Of a stretch of DNA of 56,682 nucleotides, positions 56,250 to 56,682 are shown piece by piece (positions within the stretch are counted from its first letter, which is position 1; each line of letters opens with the position of its first letter). Position numbers and translations under genes: made by a program. The notes beneath the pieces are model-generated. The model did not search any database, had not been told where the DNA came from, and saw only the letters and a list, made by a program, of their open reading frames with translations. This stretch comes from Pseudohongiella sp. (GTDB lineage: Bacteria > Pseudomonadota > Gammaproteobacteria > Pseudomonadales > Pseudohongiellaceae): contig JAUYSM010000026.1 in NCBI GenBank assembly GCA_030696315.1, positions 1 through 56,682 of the forward strand, written 5' to 3'.

Positions 56250-56262
56250 AGGGTCGGAGGGA
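56250..56262 (+). repeat. repeat core next to LytTR gene
   Basis: AGGGTCGGAGGGA, 26 bases beyond the end of the LytTR gene. The spacing of the pair at 56221-56262 would allow a hairpin acting as terminator. Confidence 0.55.
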
Positions 56263-56288
56263 CGAAGTGTGGGATCAAGTCACTGGTT

Positions 56289-56682
56289 TCAGGGACGAAG
56301 ACTCAGTGCTTGTCTGAGTTCTTGCTGGTAGGTCTTGCTGACGGGCAACGTTGCACCTGTTGTTAACTCCACCTGAGCATCGGCGCCGTCTTTGATCGCC
56401 AGGATACTTTGAATGTTGACGATGGCTGTGCGGTGTATGCGCACAAACTGGCGAGGATCCAGCTGTTCCGTGACCGCCGTCATCGTCAGGCGCATCGGAT
56501 AACTGCGATCGGCACAGTGAAGAATGACGTAGTTACTCGCCGATTGAACCCAATCGATGGCATCGGCTCTGACCAGAAACTGCCTGTTCAGCATTTTGAC
56601 CAAAAACTGGTGAGGATACTGAGGCGGCGAATCCGGCGAGGATTCCACGAGGTCCGCCTGGCCCTGCAAGCGATCAACAATA
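56289..56682 (-). CDS. LytTR-type DNA-binding regulator (5' end missing)
   Basis: The frame is open to the window edge, so the N-terminal part lies outside. The visible ~130 residues contain a full LytTR domain: FLVKMLNRQFLVRADAIDWV, ASNYVILHC, MRLTMTAVTEQLDPRQFVRIHR and the closing TLPVSKTYQQELRQAL. The full protein is likely a response regulator (REC-LytTR) or a membrane-linked LytTR; which one is unclear. It follows the PQQ gene across repeats and may not regulate it. Confidence 0.88.
   Translation of the reverse strand, partial: IVDRLQGQADLVESSPDSPPQYPHQFLVKMLNRQFLVRADAIDWVQSASNYVILHCADRSYPMRLTMTAVTEQLDPRQFVRIHRTAIVNIQSILAIKDGADAQVELTTGATLPVSKTYQQELRQALSLRP

Overview
The window looks like a stretch of chromosome from a Gram-negative, free-living heterotrophic bacterium. 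An aquatic gammaproteobacterium is the best guess, with low certainty because there is no rRNA, tRNA or ribosomal-protein marker. The Gram-negative call rests on a TonB-dependent receptor, a FadL-type porin, several lipoproteins and many secreted enzymes. Genes are tightly packed on both strands, with short or overlapping junctions and no gene-free stretch above 300 bases. I see no prophage, integron, CRISPR array, insertion sequence or RNA gene. The first and last genes (a MarR regulator and a LytTR regulator) run off the window.

Layout. 0-6.6 kb: S9 peptidase, then a lysine-catabolism pair (lysine 6-dehydrogenase/saccharopine-dehydrogenase-like enzyme and aminoadipate semialdehyde dehydrogenase) facing an NADP-type glutamate dehydrogenase. 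6.8-12.1 kb: PAS-GGDEF diguanylate cyclase, M1 aminopeptidase lipoprotein, and an Nramp-family transporter lacking the canonical metal-binding motifs. 12.2-23.5 kb: an oxidation block with two amidohydrolases, a gluconate-2-dehydrogenase-subunit-3-like protein and two closely related GMC flavoproteins carrying a four-cysteine cluster; between them lies a FadL porin plus matrixin metalloprotease operon. 23.7-26 kb: an unusual arsenic operon (arsR-arsH-MFS). 26-34.5 kb: a BNR-repeat secreted protein, serB, an unknown secreted protein, a POT peptide transporter with a large loop insertion, and an M3 peptidase lipoprotein. 34.6-42 kb: a periplasmic-binding-protein/diguanylate-cyclase sensory pair, a DHA2 exporter, a spermidine-synthase-like methyltransferase and a SulP transporter. 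42-48.2 kb: RHH-yjdM, a redoxin/cytochrome/PHM-like fusion, LemA-DUF2207, a small flagellar-rod-like protein and an M15-like LysM protein. 48.5-56.7 kb: a metallophosphoesterase with a TonB-dependent receptor, then PQQ dehydrogenase-membrane protein-SDR, then the LytTR regulator.

How the genes work together. Three peptidases (S9, M1, M3), the POT transporter, the lysine pair and GDH suggest growth on peptides and amino acids. GMC flavoproteins, PQQ dehydrogenase, SDR and amidohydrolases suggest periplasmic oxidation of alcohols, sugars or heterocycles.

The most interesting signals are: (i) an unassigned ~135-residue C-terminal domain shared by the matrixin protease and, in tandem, by the BNR protein; (ii) a structured intergenic element with a covarying base pair downstream of both GMC genes; (iii) a family of GGGGTCGGAGGGATCA-type palindromic repeats that help form gene ends around 53.7-56.3 kb; (iv) the binding-protein/TorS-like cyclase pair; (v) the non-canonical Nramp; and (vi) an 11-G tract upstream of the BNR gene.
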